Shown here: positions 31,901 through 44,687 of the stretch, one piece after another | Numbering within the stretch: position 1 is the first letter of the stretch | How the letters are laid out: each line of letters starts with the position of its first letter | Assembly: GCF_038502225.1 (NCBI RefSeq) | Contig: NC_091293.1 | Span: 6,359,467 to 6,423,466 of the forward strand | Direction of reading: 5' to 3' | Length of the DNA stretch: 64,000 bases | DNA from: Cherax quadricarinatus | Taxonomy: Eukaryota; Arthropoda; Malacostraca; Decapoda; Parastacidae | The notes under the pieces: generated by a model | Databases searched by the model: none | Told to the model about the DNA's origin: nothing | What the model saw: only the letters and a program-made list of their open reading frames with translations | Program-made: the position numbers and the translations under genes

Positions 31901-34900
31901 AGTGAGTGCTAGTGGTGGCACAGTGAATGCTAGTGGCGGTACAGTGAGTGCTAGTCGTGGTATAGTGAGTGGTAGTGGTGGTACAGTGATTGCTAGTTGT
32001 GGTACAGTGAATGCTATTGGTGGTACAGTGAGTGCTAGACGTGGTACAGTGAGTGCTAGTGGTGGTACAGTGGGTGCTAGTGGTGGTACAGTGAGTGCTA
32101 GTGGTGGTACAGTGAGTGGTAGTGGTGGTACAGTGCGTGCTAGTGGTGGTACAGTGAGTGCTAGTGGTGGTACAGTGAGTGCTAGTGGTGGTACAGTGAG
32201 TGCTAGACGTGGTACAGTGAGTGCTAGTGGTGGTACAGTGAATGCTAGTGGTGGTACAGTGAGTGCTAGTGGTGGTACAGTGAGTGCTAGACGTGGTACA
32301 GTGAGTGCTAGTGGTGGTACAGTGAGTGCTAGTGGTGGTACAGTGAGTGCTAGTGGTGGTACAGTGAGTGCTAGTGGTGGTACAGTGAGTGCTAGACGTG
32401 GTACAGTGAGTGCTAGTGGTGGTACCGTGAGTGCTAGACGTGTTACAGTGAGTGCTAGTGGTGGTACAGTGAGTGCTAGTGGTGGTACAGTGAGTGCTAG
32501 TAGTGGTACAGTGAGTGCTAGTGGTGGTACAGTGAGTGCTAGACGTGGTACAGTGAGTGCTAGTGGTGGTACAGTGAGTGCTAGTGGTGGTACAGTGAGT
32601 GCTAGTGGTGGTACAGTGAGTGCTAGTGGTGGTACAGTGAGTGCTAGTGGTGGTACAGTGAGTGCTAGTGGTGGTACAGTGAGTGCTAGTGGTGGTACAG
32701 TGAGTGCTAGTGGTGGTACAGTGAGTGCTAGTGGTGGTATAGTGAGTGCTAGTGGTGGTACAGTGAGTGCTAGTGGTGGTACAGTGAGTGCTAGTGGTGG
32801 TACAGTGAGTGCTAGTGGTGGTACATTGAGTGCTAGTTGTGGTACAGTGAGTGTTAGTGGTGGTACAGTGAGTGCTAGTGGTGGTACAGTGAGTGTTAGT
32901 GGTGGTACAGTGAGTGCTAGTTGTGCTACAGTGAGTGTTAGTGGTGGTACAGTGAGTGCTAGTGGTGGTACAGTGAGTGCTAGACGTGGTACAGTGAGTG
33001 CTAGTGGTGGTACAGTGAATGCTAGTGGTGGTACAGTGAGTGCTAGTGGTGGTACAGTGAGTGCTAGACGTGGTACAGTGAGTGCTAGTGGTGGTACAGT
33101 GAGTGCTAGTGGTGGTACAGTGAGTGCTAGTGTTGGTACAGTGAGTGCTAGTGGTGGTACAGTGAGTGCTAGACGTGGTACAGTGAGTGCTAGTGGTGGT
33201 ACCGTGAGTGCTAGACGTGTTACAGTGAGTGCTAGTGGTGGTACAGTGAGTGCTAGTGGTGGTACAGTGAGTGCTAGTAGTGGTACAGTGAGTGCTAGTG
33301 GTGGTACAGTGAGTGCTAGACGTGGTACAGTGAGTGCTAGTGGTGGTACAGTGAGTGCTAGTGGTGGTACAGTGAGTGCTAGTGGTGGTACAGTGAGTGC
33401 TAGTGGTGGTACAGTGAGTGCTAGTGGTGGTACAGTGAGTGCTAGTGGTGGTACAGTGAGTGCTAGTGGTGGTACAGTGAGTGCTAGTGGTGGTACAGTG
33501 AGTGCTAGTGGTGGTACAGTGAGTGCTAGTGGTGGTACAGTGAGTGCTAGTGGTGGTACAGTGAGTGCTAGTGGTGGTACAGTGAGTGCTAGTTGTGGTA
33601 CAGTGAGTGTTAGTGGTGGTACAGTGAGTGTTAGTGGTGGTACAGTGAGTGCTAGTGGTGGTACAGTGAGTGCTAGTGGAGGTACAGTGAGTGCTAGTTG
33701 TGGTACAGTGAGTGTTAGTTGTGGTACAGTGAGTGTTAGTGGTGGTACAGTGAGTGTTAGTGGTGGTACAGTGAGTGCTAGTGGTGGTACAGTGAGTGCT
33801 AGTGGTGGTACAGTGAGTGTTAGTGGTGGTACAGTGAGTGCTAGTGGTGGTACAGTGAGTGCTAGTGGTGGTACAGTGAGTGCTAGTGGTGGTACAGTGA
33901 GTGCTAGTGGTGGTACAGTGAGTGCTAGTGGTGGTACAGTGAGTGCTAGTGGTGGTACAGTGAGTGCTAGTTGTGGTACAGTGAGTGTTAGTTGTGGTAC
34001 AGTGAGTGTTAGTGGTGGTACAGTGAGTGTTAGTGGTGGTACAGTGAGTGCTAGTGGTGGTACAGTGAGTGCTAGACGTGGTACAGTGAGTGCTAGTGGT
34101 GGTACAGTGAGTGCTAGTGGTGGTACAGTGAGTGCTAGTGGTGGTACAGTGAGTGCTAGTGGTGGTACAGTGAGTGCTAGTGGTGGTACAGTGAGTGCTA
34201 GACGTGGTACAGTGAGTGCTAGTGGTGGTACAGTGAGTGCTAGTGGTGGTACAGTGAGTGCTAGTGGTGGTACAGTGAGTGCTAGTGGTGGTACAGTGAG
34301 TGCTAGTTGTGGTACAGTGAGTGTTAGTGGTGGTACAGTGAGTGCTAGTGGTGGTACAGTGAGTGCTAGTGGTGGTACAGTGAGTGCTAGTGGTGGTACA
34401 GTGAGTGCTAGTGGTGGTACAGTGAGTGCTAGACGTGGTACAGTGATTGTTAGTGGTGGTACAGTGAGTGCTAGTGGTGGTACAGTGAGTGCTAGTGGTG
34501 GTACAGTGAGTGCTAGTGGTGGTACAGTGAGTGCTACAGTGAGTGCTAGTGGTGGTACAGTGAGTGCTAGTGGTGGTACAGTGAGTGCTAGTGGTGGTAC
34601 AGTGAGTGCTAGTGGTGGTACAGTGAGTGCTAGTGGTGGTACAGTGAGTGCTAGTGGTGGTACAGTGAGTGCTAGTGGTGGTACAGTGAGTGCTAGACGT
34701 GGTACAGTGAGTGTTAGTGGTGGTACAGTGAGTGCTAGTGGTGGTACAGTGAGTGCTAGTGGTCGTACAGTGAGTGCTAGTGGTGGTACAGTGAGTGCTA
34801 GTGGTGGTACAGTGAGTGCTAGTGGTGGTACAGTGAGTGCTAGTGGTGGTACAGTGAGTGCTAGTGGTGGTACAGTGAGTGCTAGTGGTGGTACAGTGAG

Positions 34901-35017
34901 TGCTAGTGGTGGTACAGTGAGTGCTAGTGGTGGTGCAGTGAGTGCTAGTGGTGGTACAGTGAGTGCTAGTGGTGGTACAGTGAGTGCTAGTGGTGGTACA
35001 GTGAGTGCTAGTGTTAA
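25909..35017 (+). repeat. 21-bp minisatellite, main block (9.1 kb)
   Basis: About 430 units of GTGAGTGCTAGTGGTGGTACA. The left half (to about 31000) is heterogeneous, with frame-shifting short units and higher-order repeats; for example a 252-bp (12-unit) step between the ATCATGGGTCTTA variants at 29692 and 29944. The right half is more uniform and includes a 777-bp (37-unit) duplication seen from the rare TAGACGTGTTACAG unit at about 32441 and 33218. Long frames on both strands (1577 codons plus, 1528 minus) arise because 21 is divisible by three. No protein is called. Confidence 0.98.
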
Positions 35018-35410
35018 TACTCATTGTCACAAAACTTTTCTGAGTATCACATCTGTTTATCTTCTTGTTAATTACCTGATAATGCAGCTTCTGAGCTGCT
35101 ACAACTTTAATGTGCTTGCGTATTTTCGAGTATTGGTGCCTCTTGCCTCTTTGAAAGGTTTGAATTATATTTAGACCGTATATATCCCAATTTTAAATTT
35201 TTATTGAAGAAATTTTGTTATTAATTTCCATATGATGACTTGTGGATGCCTCATCTGGTTCCCTTGTGATCTCCAGCATTAATGATCAGCAGCGGTGTGT
35301 GGGGGACCTAGTCTGTTAAGGTTTGACAGTGTTTTGCATCCAGGTTTGATTCCTACGGTTATTGCCTCACTTTGATAATTTGAAGTGGATTGTAATATAT
35401 TTTTTATATA
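35018..35410. other. Unassigned sequence at the right edge of the minisatellite
   Basis: No gene or repeat recognised. Confidence 0.4.
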
Positions 35411-35812
35411 TTTTTCTTCCTCCGTCTCCGCTGCCGTTCTCTCCTCCTGCTCCTCCTTCTCTTTCAGCTCCTCCTTCTCCTCTTTCTGCTCCTTCTCTCT
35501 TTCCTCCTCTTTCTCCTCTTTCTGCTCCTCATTCTCTTTTTCCTCTTTCGGCTTCTTCTCTTTCTCTTCTTTCCCCTCCTTCTCTTTCTCTTCTTTCTGC
35601 TCCTACTTTGTCTCCTCTTTTTACTAATTCTTTCTCTTTCTGCTGTTTATTCTTCTTCTTCTTCTCCTTCTCTTCTTCTTCTCATTCTCCTCCTCCTTCT
35701 CCTTCTACCCTCTCTTTCTCTTTCTCCTTTCCCCCATTCTCCTCCTCCTCCTCTTTATCCCCTCCTCTTCCTCCTCCTGTCTCTCCTTCACCCTCTCCTT
35801 CCTCCTCTCTTT
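35411..35812. repeat. Polypyrimidine (CT-rich) low-complexity tract
   Basis: About 400 bp of nearly pure C and T on the plus strand (TCCTCCTTCTCTTTC themes). ORFs in it (SSFSSFCSFS, PPSPLS) are compositional artefacts. Could form triplex DNA. Confidence 0.9.
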
Positions 35813-35990
35813 AGATGTACAGTAACATTCATTCTGCAGTACCAGGTTACTACTTCATGCGATTTTTCATAATAGGTTTATCTTCATCACATTGTAGTTC
35901 CTACAGTTGCTGCTGATAACACGATTTCCTTATCGTTTCACAAACCACTCTATAACGTTTATTACACTGAATATTTATTTTTCAACTGTC
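35813..35990. other. Unassigned sequence
   Basis: Short stretch between the pyrimidine tract and the RTE-like fragment; nothing recognised. Confidence 0.35.
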
Positions 35991-37167
35991 ACGTCCGTTC
36001 ATAGGCTTTCTCAGCTTATTAATCTCACTCCAAAACTTTTTCTTATTTTCATCAAAATCTATTGACAGCACCTCACCCACTCTCTCATTTGATCTCTTTT
36101 TACATTCCCTTTCCACTCTCTTAACCTCTCTTTTTCTCTCCATATACTCCTCCCTCCATGTATCATTCCTGTTTACAAAATCTTTTCATATGCTAACTTT
36201 TTCTCCCTTACCACTCTACCTCATCATTCCACAAATCGCTCCTCTTCCCTCCAGCACCCTCCCTTCTATTTCCACAAAATTCTCCCGAACACTTTAACAC
36301 TGTATCCTTTACTCTACCCCATACCTCTTCATCCTCCTCAGTACATACACTCTCACTAGCCCAACTTTCTACAAATAGTTGCTCATATCTTGCCCTAACT
36401 GCCTCCTCCCATAGTTTTAAAACCTCCTCTCTTTCTTACTTGCTGATTCCATTTTCCTTGAATCCCATATACCTTTAACTCTCACTGCAGCTACAACTAA
36501 AAATGATCTGACATATCTGTTGCTTCTCTATAAACATGCACATTGCACATCCTAAAGTCTACCCGTCAACCTTTTATCCACCAATACATAGACAAAGAAA
36601 TAAATGTAATTATGCCCTATAAATATGTATCTTTTTCTTTCTTAAAATATGAATTACTCATTATCAAAGCCCCTTTTCATAAAAATTTCAGTCAAAGGTT
36701 CCCATTATCATTTACACCTGCCACCACAAACTTACCTACCACACTCCTATAACCGCTTCTCCCACTTCAGCATTCAGGGTCCTTACTACAAATACTCTTT
36801 CACTTGGTTCAAAATTTCTTAAGCACTCACTTAACTTCTTCTAAAATCTTCTCAAGGTGTATAAAAATTTATTATATCCCACTTTCCGCATCCGACTCTT
36901 ATTTCAATCCTTATAATCCTTGAATTTATATTCTGTCTTTCCTGCCATAACTGATCCTTCAGGATTATTTAACAATTCCTTAGCTCTAAAACTCTCGGAT
37001 ACACCTTACCTAATCCCATTTATTTCTCCCCACTGAAACTCTCCTACCCCTTCCAGCTTTGTTTCACTTAGATGCAGGATATCAAGCTTCTTTTTATTCA
37101 TAACACTGGCAAACATCTCTTTCTACATCCACACACATTCAAATATCACATCTTTATAAAGGTTTTC
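35991..37167 (-). pseudogene. RTE-like LINE, endonuclease and linker part (copy C)
   Basis: Minus strand, heavily decayed. By nucleotide comparison it parallels copy B at 48790-49990: the linker (TTAATCTCACTCCAAAACTTT, CACCCACTCTCTCATTTGAT) up to the endonuclease start near 37100 (TTATTCATAACACTGGCAAA). The RT part is missing on its 3' side at about 35991, so this is not a simple 5' truncation but a 3' deletion. Its 5' edge abuts MITE copy 1. Confidence 0.65.
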
Positions 37168-37179
37168 TTCTTATATACA

Positions 37180-37550
37180 TGTCGTGTCGAACAGGTTAAC
37201 AAGAACTCATTTAAAATTGAGTCTTTTCTAAAATTTTCTCTAATACGTTTAAATATATATTTTTTTCATTTATATTATTGTACAAATTAATAATTTTGTA
37301 CCAAAAGAACCTTAGAAAAACTTATCTAACCTTATTACAACAAACGCAATTTAATTAACCCTAATACAACTAAATATATTTCAGATAAGTTTACATAATT
37401 TTAATAATAAACAAACAATGAAATATATTTTTTTCATTAGGTTCAGAATGATTTTTGCATAATTATTGCATACGCAAATTTTTGCTTGCTTCATTCGGCA
37501 AGAAAAGCGTTCCTATTTAAGCCAGAATTCCAAGTTTAACCTATTCGGCA

Positions 37551-37553
<3 letters not shown>
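37180..37553 (+). mobile_element. TA-associated MITE, copy 1
   Basis: Begins TGTCGTGTCGAACA and ends TATTCGGCACGA, variants of the family terminal inverted repeat TGTCGTGCCGAATA. The interior (AACTCATTTAAAATTGAGTC ... TTTGCTTGC) matches the other copies. No coding capacity. Right end runs into (AT)n. Confidence 0.75.
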
Positions 37554-37624
<71 letters not shown>

Positions 37625-37625
37625 A
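37554..37625. repeat. (AT)n tract followed by T-run
   Basis: AT dinucleotides to about 37610, then T15. The T-run is the (minus-strand) poly(A)-like end of RTE-like copy A. Confidence 0.95.
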
Positions 37626-39647
37626 TTATCACACCGGCCGATTCCCACCAAGGCAGGGTGGCCCGAAAAAGAAAAACTTTCACCATCATTCACTCCATCA
37701 CTGTCTTGCCAGAAGGGTGCTTTACACTACAGTTTTTAAACTGCAACATTAACACCCCTCCTTCAGAGTGCAGGCACTGTACTTCCCATCTCCAGGACTC
37801 AAGTCCGGCCTGCCGGTTTCCCTGAATCCCTTCATAAATGTTACTTTGCTCACACTCCAACAGCACGTCAAGTATTAAAAACCATTTGTCTCCATTCACT
37901 CCTATCAAACACGCTCACGCATGCCCGCTGGAAGTCCAAGCCCCTCGCACACAAAACCTCCTTTACCGCCTCCCTCCAACCCTTCCTAGGCCGACCCCTA
38001 CCCCGCCTTCCTTCCACTACAGACTGATACACTCTTGAAGTCATTCTGTTTCGCTCCATTCTCTCTACATGTCCGAACCACCTCAACAACCCTTCCTCAG
38101 CCCTCTGGACAACAGTTTTGGTAATCCCGCACCTCCTCCTAACTTCCAAACTACGAATTCTCTGCATTATATTCACACCACACATTGCCCTCAGACATGA
38201 CATCTCCACTGCCTCCAGCCTTCTCCTCGCTGCAACATTCATCACCCACGCTTCACACCCATATAAGAGCGTTGGTAAAACTATACTCTCATACATTCCC
38301 CTCTTTGCCTCCAAGGACAAAGTTCTTTGTCTCCACAGACTCCTAAGTGCACCACTCACTCTTTTTCCCTCATCAATTCTATGATTCACCTCATCTTTCA
38401 TAGACCCATCCGCTGACACGTCCACTCCCAAATATCTGAATACGTTCACCTCCTCCATACTCTCTCCCTCCAATCTGATATTCAATCTTTCATCACCTAA
38501 TCTTTTTGTTATCCTCATAACCTTACTCTTTCCTGTATTCACCTTTAATTTTCTTCTTTTGCACACCCTACCAAATTCATCCACCAATCTCTGCAACTTC
38601 TCTTCAGAATCTCCCAAGAGCACAGTGTCATCAGCAAAGAGCAGCTGTGACAACTCCCACTTTGTGTGTGATTCTTTATCTTTTAACTCCACGCCTCTTG
38701 CCAAGACCCTCGCATTTACTTCTCTTACAACCCCATCTATAAATATATTAAACAACCACGGTGACATCACACATCCTTGTCTAAGGCCTACTTTTACTGG
38801 GAAAAAATTCCCCTCTTTCCTACATACTCTAACTTGAGCCTCACTATCCTCGTAAAAACTCTTCACTGCTTTCAGTAACCTACCTCCTACACCATACACT
38901 TGCAACATCTGCCACATTGCCCCCCTATCCACCCTGTCATACGCCTTTTCCAAATCCATAAATGCCACAAAGACCTCTTTAGCCTTATCTAAATACTGTT
39001 CACTTATCTGTTTCACTGTAAACACCTGGTCCACACACCCCCTACCTTTCCTAAAGCCTCCTTGTTCATCTGCTATCCTATTCTCCGTCTTACTCTTAAT
39101 TCTTTCAATTATAACTCTACCATACACTTTACCAGGTACACTCAACAGACTTATCCCCCTATAATTTTTGCACTCTCTTTTATCCCCTTTGCCTTTATAC
39201 AAAGGAACTATGCATGCTCTCTGCCAATCCCTAGGTACCTTACCCTCTTCCATACATTTATTAAATAATTGCACCAACCACTCCAAAACTATATCCCCAC
39301 CTGCTTTTAACATTTCTATCTTTATCCCATCAATCCCGGCTGCCTTACCCCCTTTCATTTTACCTACTGCCTCACGAACTTCCCCCACACTCACAACTGA
39401 CTCTTCCTCACTCCTACAAGATGTTATTCCTCCTTGCCCTATACACGAAATCACAGCTTCCCTATCTTCATCAACATTTAACAATTCCTCAAAATATTCC
39501 TTCCATCTTCCCAATACCTCTAACTCTCCATTTAATAACTCTCCTCTCCTATTTTTAACTGACAAATCCATTTGTTCTCTAGGCTTTCTTAACTTGTTAA
39601 TCTCACTCCAAAACTTTTTCTTATTTTCAACAAAATTTGTTGATAAC

Positions 39648-39650
<3 letters not shown>
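37626..39650 (-). mobile_element. RTE-like LINE copy A (5'-truncated) inserted in a TA tract
   Basis: Contains an intact 593-codon RT frame (37868-39649) and the family 3' UTR (37626-37867: ACACCGGCCGATTCCCACCA, AGGGTGGCCCGAAAAAG). Both ends touch (AT)n tracts, consistent with insertion into one TA microsatellite. The 5' cut falls at the linker between endonuclease and RT. Confidence 0.85.
37868..39649 (-). CDS. RTE-like reverse transcriptase, 593 aa, endonuclease missing
   Basis: Starts in the linker (NFVENKKKFWSEINKLRKP). RT motifs: [41 protein letters not shown] (motif A, near residue 236), [14 protein letters not shown] (motif B) and LLFADDTVLLG (motif C, near 338). Downstream: VFRYLGVDVSADG, LLYGCEAWVM, RRLEAVEMSCLRAMCG and LLRWFGHVERMERNR, typical of RTE-clade LINEs. 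It ends SEWRQMVFNT. The frame is open, but the endonuclease that would nick the target is lost by 5' truncation, so it could not move by itself. The ATG is accidental. Confidence 0.85.

Positions 39651-39703
<53 letters not shown>
39651..39703. repeat. (AT)n tract
   Basis: TA run between RTE-like copy A and MITE copy 2. Confidence 0.95.
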
Positions 39704-40265
<562 letters not shown>

Positions 40266-40656
40266 TGTCGTGCCGAATAGGCAGAACTTGCGATCTTGGC
40301 TTAAATAGCAACGCTCATCTTGCCAAATAGGACAAGCGAAAATTTGTGTATGCAATAATTTCGCAAAAATCATTCTGAACCTAACGAAAAAAATATATTT
40401 CACTGTGTTTGTTTAGTATTAAATTATTGTAAACAAATCTAAAATATATTTAGTTGGGTTAGGCTAAAATAAATTTTTCTTGTTTTAATAAGGTTAGGTA
40501 AGTTTTCTAAGATTCTTCTGGTGAAAAATTAAAAATTTTTACATTAACATTAATGAAAAAAAATATATCTTTAAACGTAAAAGAGAAAATTTTAGAAAGG
40601 ACTTCATTTTAAATGAGTTCTTGCTAACTGACCAGTTTTACATATTCGGCACGACA
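40266..40656 (-). mobile_element. TA-associated MITE, copy 3 (reverse orientation)
   Basis: TIRs TGTCGTGCCGAATA (40266-40279) and TATTCGGCACGACA (40643-40656) are perfect 14-bp inverted repeats. About 391 bp, AT-rich, no ORF. Flanked on both sides by (AT)n. With copy 2 it forms an inverted pair around a TA tract. Confidence 0.85.
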
Positions 40657-41329
<673 letters not shown>

Positions 41330-43035
41330 ATAATCTCTCAAAACTCATGAAACAGTTGCCACTCATGAGAATGCCATTAAATTTTGGACTGAATTCATAA
41401 ACCAGAAAATAACAGGGTTGGGAATCCAAAATCAAAGGGATAATGATCAGAACTGCAAGAAACCTTTCTCGCTGGCTCTAAGTATGCTATGGAGAAGGAA
41501 CACAGACACAGGTGCGATTCCGCAGTCACTAAAAACAACTGATGTAGCCCCACTTCATAAAGGTGGCAGAAAAGCAATAGCTAAGAAATATTGACCAATA
41601 GCTCTAACGTTCCACATCATAAAAATCTTGAAAGAGTTCTAAGAAGCAGATTTGCAAATCACTTGGATTCCCAACAATTGCACAATCCAGGGCAACCTGG
41701 GCTCAGAGCAGGTCGTTCCTGCCTCTCGCAACTACTGGATCTCTATGATATGGTCTAGGGTTCACTGGAAAGCAAACAGAATGCGGATGTAGTATACACA
41801 GATTTTGCAAAAACCTTTTGACAAATGCGATCATGGTGTAATAGCACAAAATACGTGGTAAAGTGATAAATGGTAAAGTGGGCAGATGGATCTTCAACTT
41901 TCTAACCAATCGAACACAAAAAGTAGTGGTAATCAGAATTGAATCGGAAGCTGCCATAGTGAAGAGCTCTGTTCCACAAGGCACAGTACTCGTCCCTGTC
42001 CTGTTTCTCATCCTCATATCAGACATAGACAGAGATGTAAAACATAGCACAGTATCATCCTTTGCAGACAATCCTAGGAGCTGCACGAGAATGTCATCCA
42101 CTGAGAACTCGACAAATCTCCACGAGGATTTAAACCATGTATTCCAATGGGCAACGGAGAACAATATGATGTTCACTGAAGACAGATTCCAACTACTCCT
42201 CCGTTATGGAAAGCTGAAGGAAATAATAGCTAGAACTGAGTATACTACAAATTTTAATCACACAGTGGAACGGGAAAGTAATGTGAAGTACCTGGAGTGA
42301 TAATGTCTGAGAATGTCACCTTCAAGGATCATTATAGTGCCACTATTACATCTGCGAGGAAAATGATAGGATGGATAATGAGAACATTCAAGACAAGAGA
42401 TGCCAGCCAGTGATGATCCATTTTAAATTACTTGTTCTCTCTAGGCTGGAATACTGCTGTACACTAACAGCTCTATTCAATGCAGGTGAAATCGCAGATC
42501 TAGAAAATGTACAGAGATATTTTACTGCATATATAAGTTCCATCATACACCTTAACTACTGGGAACGCTTGGAGGCGCTTGATTTGTACTCACTGGAGCG
42601 CAGGCGAGAGAGATATATCATAATCTACACTTGGAAAATCCTAGTGGGACTGGCCCTTAATCTGCTCACAGAAATCACTCCCTACGAAAGCAAAAGACTT
42701 GGCAGGCTATGCAACATACGCCCAATGAAAAGTAGGGGCACCATTAGTACACTAAGAGAAAGCATCTTAAGCGTCTGGGACCCAGGACTGCTCAATAGTC
42801 TCCCACCAGCCATAACGGGAATTACCAATAGACCCCTGGTTGTCTTCAAGAGGGAGCTGGACAGATACCTAAAGTCAGTGCCGGATCAGCCGGGCTGTGG
42901 TTCGTACGTTGGACTACGTGCTGCCAGCCGTAACGGCCTAGTTGACCAGGCCCTGTTCCACCAGGAGGCCTAGTCGTGGACCGGGCCGCTGGGGCGTTAA
43001 TCCCCGGAATGCCCTCCAAGTAGACTCCAGGCAGT
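41330..43035 (+). pseudogene. CR1/jockey-like LINE (family P), RT domain, decayed
   Basis: Plus-strand RT remnant in several frames. TDVAPLHKGG is the first RT block. A degraded motif A (DFAKTF) lies near 41800, followed by SSVPQGTVLVPVLF (motif B) and SSFADN (motif C, second Asp lost). Then LEYCCTLTALFNAGEIADLENVQRY, LYSLERRRERYIIIYTWKIL and the hallmark C-terminus LDRYLKSVPDQPGCGSYVG. The tail is TAGACTCCAGGCAG near 43025. Stops and frameshifts near 41590, 41820 and 42300 make it inactive. The catalytic change FADD to FADN is visible directly. Confidence 0.8.
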
Positions 43036-43135
43036 TATTTATCATTTGTGATTCACTACTTGTTACAGCATAGCGCAGACTGGACACATACAAGATGATA
43101 AAAGTGGGAATAGGTTTTTTTATTATTTTCTTCTA

Positions 43136-43483
43136 TTGAGTAATTTTGATAACATTAAAATGAAAGTTTCGGATTTACTAGGCAACGTCAAATATATTCA
43201 TCATGATTCACGAAAGGAAGTCATTATAATTATGTCAACCATGGTCAGAAAGGAAATCAGTAATGAAGTTAAAATGGCAGAACGTTTTGATCTGCTCGTT
43301 GACGAAAAAGCAGATGTGGGTATATGGGTATATGTGTAATGCAGACTTTCTTGAATTTGTCTCTGTTTCATAACAAAGACTCAGTCATCCTATACCATGG
43401 ATAAAATACATGTGTATTGAACAGTGTTATTATGATGGTGCTGCTGTAATGTCAGGCTGTAGCAACAGAAAAGAAGTTTCAGA

Positions 43484-43540
<57 letters not shown>

Positions 43541-43775
43541 AGCTCACTGTTGAGTTGACAGGTTAAACTTATCACTGGATGTGTCCATGTAGCACTCAGA
43601 CAATGACCGAGGTCTTTGAAATATTCCAAAAAATTGTACATTATTTTCTAGATCAGTAGTGCACAACATGTTTATAAAAAGGAGGGAACGTGATTCTTCA
43701 AACCTTCCTATGCAGTTAAAGAGGTTATTAGACACAGGATGGTCTTGTCAAGACACTGTTCTATGATCAAATTAA
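43136..43775 (+). pseudogene. hAT-superfamily transposase fragment (DUF4371-like)
   Basis: Plus-strand pieces: SDLLGNVKYIHHDSRKEVI and MAERFDLLVDEKAD (43136-43340); after stops, CYYDGAAVMSGCSN near 43430, the YDGAxxMSG signature of this transposase group; and, after an embedded (TAA)n, MQLKRLLDTGWSCQDTV near 43710-43755. Order and spacing match the family. Several stops and a microsatellite interrupt it. No terminal repeats identified. Confidence 0.65.
43486..43536. repeat. (TAA)n microsatellite
   Basis: About 17 triplets inside the hAT fragment. Confidence 0.95.
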
Positions 43776-44364
43776 CTTTACCTGCAATATCTGCAACCCT
43801 ACTGAACATCAGGAAAACTTTAATGTACATAAGATAACACAAGCAAGAGTCATATACGTTCTCACTGATATGTCATTTTTAAAGTATCCATTGGTTTTTA
43901 AACCCAATTAACCAGTTAACCAGCCAACCAGACAGGAAGCATGGAGGACATAGCCTACCAGAAGTGCGTTCAGTTAGTGTACGGGTATTCCTACGTTTTG
44001 ATGCTTAATAAGAGAATGTATTGGTCACAGTGGAGAGCCCAGACTTCTCAGGATGTAGTTAAGAGCATCTGAAGTGGTAAACTTTATTGTACGAGCCTCA
44101 CTGGGTTCTGTAGGAGACCTTGTAGACTGTACGATCCTGTGTCAGTGATATTTTATTATAACATCAATAATTTCCTGAGTGTATCAGTATAAATTCATAT
44201 ATACAACATTCAAATGATGGCGACCATGTTTTGACAACCCTTACATATGTTTACTCATTTATCACTCAACAGTCTAACAAATGGCGACATTTATATTGCT
44301 ATACATTAATACCCATTAATATCCGATATTCTTACTATTAGCCTCACTAATGTTAATCCCGGAC
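43776..44364. other. Unassigned sequence
   Basis: AT-rich; an AACCAGTTAACCAGCCAACCAG stretch near 43910 is a short imperfect repeat. No gene. Confidence 0.4.
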
Positions 44365-44545
44365 TTGAGTCCTTTAGGCGGGAAATACAGTGCATGCACT
44401 CTGAAGGAGGGAAAGGGATATTTGTAGTTTGACCTGTAGTATCGGCGCCCCTCTGGCAAGATAGGGATGGAGTGAATGATGGTGAAAATGTTTCTTCTTT
44501 CTTGGGTCACCCTACCTCTGTGGGAGACGACCGGTTTGTTAAAAA
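44365..44545 (+). mobile_element. RTE-like LINE 3' end fragment
   Basis: Plus-strand 3' UTR of the RTE-like family: CCGGACTTGAGTCC, CTCTGAAGGAGG, GGAGTGAATGATGGTGAAAA, TGGGAGACGACCGG. Followed by ACT- and GTT-triplet simple repeats (44546-44620), as LINE tails often are. Confidence 0.7.
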
Positions 44546-44625
44546 TACTACCACCATCACTACTACTATTACTACTACTACTAATAATGATATTATTGTT
44601 GTTGTTGTTGTTATCATTATATAAT
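44546..44625. repeat. Trinucleotide repeats
   Basis: TAC/ACT triplets followed by TTG triplets at the LINE tail. Confidence 0.8.
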
Positions 44626-44687
44626 ACCGACGAGAATCCGGCCCTGAGAGGATGTCACACTCACAAGGCATCTGACGTCATAGGCTG

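Noticed and set aside
30441..35174. 1577-aa plus-strand and 1528-aa minus-strand proteins
   Set aside because: The 21-bp tandem repeat keeps frames open on both strands. No signal peptide, exon structure or non-repeat domain is present, so no gene is called.
35362..35814. Ser/Pro-rich 150-aa ORF
   Set aside because: Comes from a polypyrimidine tract, with no domain or coding signature.
44316..44510. Minus-strand 64-aa ORF
   Set aside because: It is the antisense of the RTE-like LINE 3' UTR.
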